DNA of 8,726 bases from an uncultured Erysipelotrichaceae bacterium (GTDB taxonomy: Bacteria > Bacillota_I > Bacilli_A > RF39 > UBA660). The notes under the pieces were generated by a model, which saw only the letters and a program-made list of their open reading frames with translations, made no database searches and was not told the DNA's origin. Below are positions 5,944 to 8,726 of this stretch, in pieces. The stretch spans positions 1 through 8,726 of the forward strand of contig CACXCK010000092.1 of the NCBI GenBank assembly GCA_902766135.1, given 5' to 3'. The translations under genes and the position numbers were made by a program. How positions within the stretch are numbered: position 1 is the stretch's first letter; each line of letters opens with the position of its first letter.

Positions 5944-5950
5944 CACCTCC
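5944..5950 (-). promoter_or_regulatory. Strong ribosome binding site GGAGGTG for the TTG-started infC
   Basis: GGAGGTG lies seven bases before TTG 5936. The strong site fits a gene that starts with a weak codon and supports the TTG rather than an internal Met. Confidence 0.75.
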
Positions 5951-6080
5951 ATACAATATAAAAAGGTGAACATCAAAGTCCACCTAATAAGCCTAATTAA
6001 ATAACATTTTATCTTAGCTTTTTACCCAGCACTTTAGCACTCAGGTGAATGGTGGACCCACTGCTTTCCTTTTTTTACAT
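5951..6080 (-). ncRNA. Structured 5' leader of infC-rpmI-rplT (L20-leader-like)
   Basis: About 130 transcribed bases precede infC. The upstream part can fold as AGCA-GTGGGT/ATTCAC-(CTGAG)-TGCT (plus-strand 6036-6065), and the sequence AGTGCT is repeated (6028-6033 and 6036-6041 on the plus strand, as AGCACT). A segment inside it (GTCCACC, 6057-6051) is complementary to the first arm of the downstream attenuator, giving two exclusive folds. In Bacillus, L20 binds the leader of this same operon and causes premature termination. Position, gene order and switch layout fit that mechanism, but I have not matched the sequence to the L20-leader covariance model. Confidence 0.65.
5958..5985 (-). terminator. 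Attenuator hairpin in the infC leader
   Basis: The minus strand AGGTGGAC/GTTCACCT makes an 8-bp stem (one G-U pair) with loop TTTGAT, followed by TTTTAT. It lies before the infC ribosome site. The first arm, GGTGGAC, can instead pair perfectly over seven bases with GTCCACC at 6057-6051, which would prevent the terminator. The T-run is short, so termination may be partial. Confidence 0.65.
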
Positions 6081-6085
6081 CAACA

Positions 6086-6114
6086 ATTCTACATTATAAT
6101 AATATTCTTGTCAA
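6086..6114 (-). promoter_or_regulatory. Consensus promoter of the infC operon
   Basis: On the minus strand a perfect TTGACA (6114-6109) and TAGAAT (6091-6086) are separated by 17 bases. The promoter begins seven bases after the stop of the upstream GH31-like gene. A TATAAT within the spacer is only ten bases from the -35 box and is not the match used. Confidence 0.8.
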
Positions 6115-6121
6115 GCCTTTT

Positions 6122-8509
6122 TTAAAACTCAGATATATATTCAACTAATTTAATAAACATATTAACAAACTTTTTATCTAAGCCAACATTCTTTAACTTC
6201 TTAATTTCAATTCTTTTCTTACTTATATCCATATCACTAAACATAATATTAGCAAGCATCTCTTTTAAATTAGTCTTAATCTGAATGTCACTTATGATTG
6301 AATCTATATCTTCATTAATAATATGACTAGCATCTATTTCAATATTCTTTCCCTTACAATTAACAGTTAACTGTGAAGTAGTTGTAACATTTGCTACTTC
6401 TACAATAAAATCAGAATCTTCAACATAACTATCACATGGATATTCATCTTGATCTAAATGAACTACAACACTATCAGCTTTTCTTGTATTTCTAAATCTA
6501 ATTTTATAATTTCTGACGTTTGGAATAATACCACTTTTTCCTTCAACAGGCCTAATAATTACTGTATGATTATTTTGTAAATAATTATAATCTATTGCCG
6601 TTGTTATCGAATATCCTTCTGCATGTAAGCTACTTTCACCATCATCCTCATACAATTTATAAATATTGCTCTTACCAGGGAAAATATGAATTTCCAATTC
6701 TTCTGGCATAGATGTATCATTTAAATTATCTCCAAGATTACCAAGTGGAATAATAGAACCACTCTTAGCAAACACAGGATAATCCTCATCCTTATAAAAA
6801 GTAACATATCTTTTATTTCCTAAGAACTTCTTTCCCGTTTTAAAATCATACCATACTCCATCGGGTAAGAATATTCTTTCCACTGTTCGATTCATTAGTA
6901 AGTCTTTTCGACTTGTAATAGGCGCTACTAAAAGCTCTGTTCCAAAATAATATTCATTTTTATAATTAGGTTCATCATATACTTCAGGATGAATATAATA
7001 TAAAGGTTCAATTAAAGGCATCCCAATACGATGATACTTATAGTTTTCAGAATATAAATATGGAATTAAACGATATCTAAGTCTTGCATAATCAGAAACA
7101 ATTGTTAAAGTCTTTACATCCCATTTCCAAGGTTCCCTCTTATAATACTTTCCACCCTTACTAGATAATCTATATATAGGACTAAAACATCCAAGCTGGT
7201 TATAACGAACATATAGTTCCGCCTCTTCTGTTCCATTTTGATATCCCCCAATATCATGGCTCCACCAAGAAAGGCCTTTATTAGAAGCCATTGAATTATA
7301 ATACGGTAAAGTATTTAAAGTTTCCCAATCAACAAACGTTTCTCCACTATAAAGTGCTGGAATATGATGCGATCCAACTAACCCATTATAACTCATAAGC
7401 ATTGCTCTTTTTTCTTTATTCTTACCTGACTCTAATGTCATGTAATGACTCATAGCTCTAAGCATTCTTAAATCTTGTGGTAAATATTTTAGAAAGAAGA
7501 AATCAACCCCTTTTTGTTCTAAAGGTTCTATTAAAAACTTAAAATAACTCATCAAGAAATTCTTATCAAACACATTAAAAGGAATAGTAGTTCGCTCCAT
7601 AACCCCTAAACTACTAGCAACATTTTCATAATAATCCTCATGAGGCATTACACCCTCACTAGGATCTATAGTAAGTCCAAGTTTAATCCCTCTTTCATGT
7701 AAATAACGACTTAAATGATCAGGATCTGAAAATAAATTACGATTAAAAGTATACCCAGTTTTATATCTTGTTAAATCTCTACTATCTTTTAAATGCCAAA
7801 ATTCATCTAATAATAAAACAGATAAAGGTATACGATATTTATTAAAATTTTGTACTAAACTCTCTATATCTTGAAAATTATATATTTCATTTCTATTCCA
7901 CCATATGCCAAGTGCATACCTTGGGATTAAAGGAGGAAATCCCGTAAGGCGAAAATAATCTTGTAAACAAAGGCCAAAATCTCTTCGGTACATAAATAAA
8001 TAGATGTCAGTTCGTGGCTTTTGATTAACAAACAAAAATCCATCATTATTAATAATTAAACTATCGCTATCATTAAAACTAACATATCCTTCAGTAGAAT
8101 ATAACCCTTTCTGATAATCAGGCTTAGTACCGACAATTCCCTTTCCAGAAGTATTAAAATTTCTAACCTCTCTACTTCTTATATTCCAAGATTTATCAGT
8201 ATCTAAAAGCATTACTTCAATATTTAATCCTTCAAAAGGTTTTTCCTTAGAAAAAAAAAAAAAAAAATACTTAGTCGTAATCTCTAAATGGTAATCATCT
8301 TGAGATACTTTAAATTCAGGTACAGGAAAATCTCTAAATCTCACCTGTTCTGTTAAATCATCAAAAAATATTCCATCTTTATTATATTCTAAACGAACTA
8401 ACCTCTCAGTTAAAACAGTAATTCGATACCTTTGCCCTTTAAAAACAGCTTCATCACGAGCCTTGGCATGTGAATAATCAACCCGAAAATGTGAATCTAA
8501 TGAAATCAT
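6122..8509 (-). CDS. GH31-family glycosidase-like protein with degenerate catalytic residues
   Basis: GH31 enzymes cleave alpha-glycosides using an Asp nucleophile and an Asp acid/base. The 795-residue product has the fold: N-terminal beta domain (about 1-190), barrel start PRYALGIWWNRNEIYNFQDI (196-215), LLLDEFWH (232-239), TGYTFN, conserved WWSHDIGG (415-422), and FSPIYRL (442-448). From about 480 come the beta domains (YFGTELLVAP, YEDDGES), then an unmatched charged helical tail (about 725-795). The nucleophile motif, normally like GVDFWWLDW, reads GVDFFFLKY, putting Lys341 at the Asp position. The SGDT acid/base motif reads SGET (Glu390), and the usual RYxGxGSHRYP has lost both Arg (SYNGLVGSHHIP). 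Hydrolysis by the normal route is thus doubtful. No signal peptide is present, so it is probably cytoplasmic. The start at 8509 follows GGGGTGA. A 17-base A-run (8251-8267) encodes F82-F86. No terminator separates it from the infC promoter. Confidence 0.88.
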   Translation of the reverse strand: MISLDSHFRVDYSHAKARDEAVFKGQRYRITVLTERLVRLEYNKDGIFFDDLTEQVRFRDFPVPEFKVSQDDYHLEITTKYFFFFFSKEKPFEGLNIEVMLLDTDKSWNIRSREVRNFNTSGKGIVGTKPDYQKGLYSTEGYVSFNDSDSLIINNDGFLFVNQKPRTDIYLFMYRRDFGLCLQDYFRLTGFPPLIPRYALGIWWNRNEIYNFQDIESLVQNFNKYRIPLSVLLLDEFWHLKDSRDLTRYKTGYTFNRNLFSDPDHLSRYLHERGIKLGLTIDPSEGVMPHEDYYENVASSLGVMERTTIPFNVFDKNFLMSYFKFLIEPLEQKGVDFFFLKYLPQDLRMLRAMSHYMTLESGKNKEKRAMLMSYNGLVGSHHIPALYSGETFVDWETLNTLPYYNSMASNKGLSWWSHDIGGYQNGTEEAELYVRYNQLGCFSPIYRLSSKGGKYYKREPWKWDVKTLTIVSDYARLRYRLIPYLYSENYKYHRIGMPLIEPLYYIHPEVYDEPNYKNEYYFGTELLVAPITSRKDLLMNRTVERIFLPDGVWYDFKTGKKFLGNKRYVTFYKDEDYPVFAKSGSIIPLGNLGDNLNDTSMPEELEIHIFPGKSNIYKLYEDDGESSLHAEGYSITTAIDYNYLQNNHTVIIRPVEGKSGIIPNVRNYKIRFRNTRKADSVVVHLDQDEYPCDSYVEDSDFIVEVANVTTTSQLTVNCKGKNIEIDASHIINEDIDSIISDIQIKTNLKEMLANIMFSDMDISKKRIEIKKLKNVGLDKKFVNMFIKLVEYISEF
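8251..8267. repeat. 17-base A/T homopolymer inside the GH31-like gene
   Basis: Seventeen consecutive A on the plus strand (T in the coding sense) encode five Phe after Tyr81. It is the longest homopolymer in the window. Loss or gain of one base would truncate the protein near residue 85, so it is a potential slippage or phase-switch site, or a place for sequencing error. Confidence 0.95.
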
Positions 8510-8513
8510 TCAT

Positions 8514-8521
8514 TTCACCCC
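8514..8521 (-). promoter_or_regulatory. Ribosome binding site GGGGTGAA of the GH31-like gene
   Basis: GGGGTGAA is followed by ATGAATG, so two ATG codons in different frames lie next to it. The first (8513) opens only an 11-codon frame; the second (8509) starts the long gene. Confidence 0.6.
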
Positions 8522-8534
8522 TTATAATATTATT

Positions 8535-8543
8535 ATTATAACA
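8535..8543 (-). promoter_or_regulatory. Extended -10 promoter TGTTATAAT of the GH31-like gene
   Basis: TGT-TATAAT on the minus strand lies 25 bases before ATG 8509, without a clear -35 box. It is divergent from, and about 30 bases away from, an identical TGTTATAAT on the plus strand that serves the radical SAM gene. Confidence 0.6.
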
Positions 8544-8573
8544 CGGTAATAAATGGAAGAAAAGAAAAAAACA

Positions 8574-8582
8574 TGTTATAAT
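8574..8582 (+). promoter_or_regulatory. Extended -10 promoter TGTTATAAT of the radical SAM gene
   Basis: TGT-TATAAT lies 18 bases before ATG 8601. The -35 region is purine-rich with no consensus. Transcription would start just before the ribosome site AGGTGAC (8590-8596), giving a leader of about 12 bases. Confidence 0.6.
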
Positions 8583-8600
8583 ACGAAACAGGTGACAATT

Positions 8601-8726
8601 ATGTTTTCATATACTTTAGATAACAAACAATATCATACTCTAAACTATGAATTAAAGAAAAAATATGGCAAAAAAGTTTTTAAAGTAAGCTTAAACCAAA
8701 ATTTAAGCTGTCCAAATAAATTAAAT
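8601..8726 (+). CDS. YhcC/YtqA-type radical SAM protein (TIGR01212-like), partial
   Basis: Only the first 42 residues are inside the window; the frame is open at the right edge. The segment KKYGKKVFKVSLNQNLSCPN (20-39) matches the start of the YhcC/YtqA radical SAM proteins, where a YGxKVxKL-x-L stretch is followed by the sequence FSCPNRDG and then the remaining two Cys of the iron-sulfur cluster. Cys37 is the likely first cluster ligand; the other two fall outside the window. The start has AGGTGAC five bases upstream and an extended -10 box. The exact reaction of this family is not established to my knowledge. The call rests on a short N-terminal match. Confidence 0.8.
   Translation, partial: MFSYTLDNKQYHTLNYELKKKYGKKVFKVSLNQNLSCPNKLN

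Noticed and set aside
6096..6114. TTGACA with TATAAT ten bases away as the infC promoter
   Set aside because: A ten-base spacer is too short; TAGAAT at 17 bases fits instead.

Overview
The window is AT-rich DNA that reads like a low-GC Firmicutes or gut Mollicutes-relative chromosome (uncultured Bacilli such as RF39 would fit; this placement is an inference). The evidence is the Bacillus-type order infC-rpmI-rplT, sigma-A-like promoters (TTGACA/TATAAT, many with extended TGn -10 boxes), strong Shine-Dalgarno sites and intrinsic terminators. The standard bacterial code is used: every Trp examined is TGG, no gene has an internal TGA, and one gene stops at TGA. No tRNA, rRNA, CRISPR array, insertion sequence or phage gene was seen. 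No gap between genes exceeds 200 bases.

Positions 1-2147 hold three minus-strand genes for exported or membrane proteins. The first transcribed is a 123-residue two-helix membrane protein. Next is a 391-residue protein with a signal peptide, a large Cys-containing ectodomain and the same two-helix module at its C-terminus. Last is a Cys-rich secreted protein that runs off the left edge. They look like a small surface-structure locus of unknown function. The last two share a matching promoter/ribosome-site block.

Positions 2283-3832 hold two plus-strand genes: an M18 aminopeptidase with its metal site intact, and a 94-residue protein with an N-terminal four-Cys cluster and a C-terminal membrane anchor. 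They meet a convergent RDD-family membrane protein gene at a bidirectional terminator.

Positions 4622-6114 are the translation operon infC-rpmI-rplT on the minus strand. It has a consensus promoter, a structured leader with an attenuator hairpin and a competing pairing (the kind of place where ribosomal protein L20 autoregulates in Bacillus), a TTG start for infC, and an L20 with an added C-terminal Rho_N/SAP-like domain.

Positions 6122-8509 hold a GH31-family glycosidase-like gene on the minus strand. Its fold motifs are clear, but the position of the catalytic nucleophile carries Lys and the general acid/base position carries Glu, so it may be a pseudoenzyme or have altered chemistry. It also contains a 17-base homopolymer. 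At the right edge a divergent plus-strand gene begins a YhcC/YtqA-type radical SAM protein.

The most unusual items are the degenerate GH31 active site, the L20 fusion, and the paired two-helix membrane proteins with a conserved KDDE loop and Cys tail.
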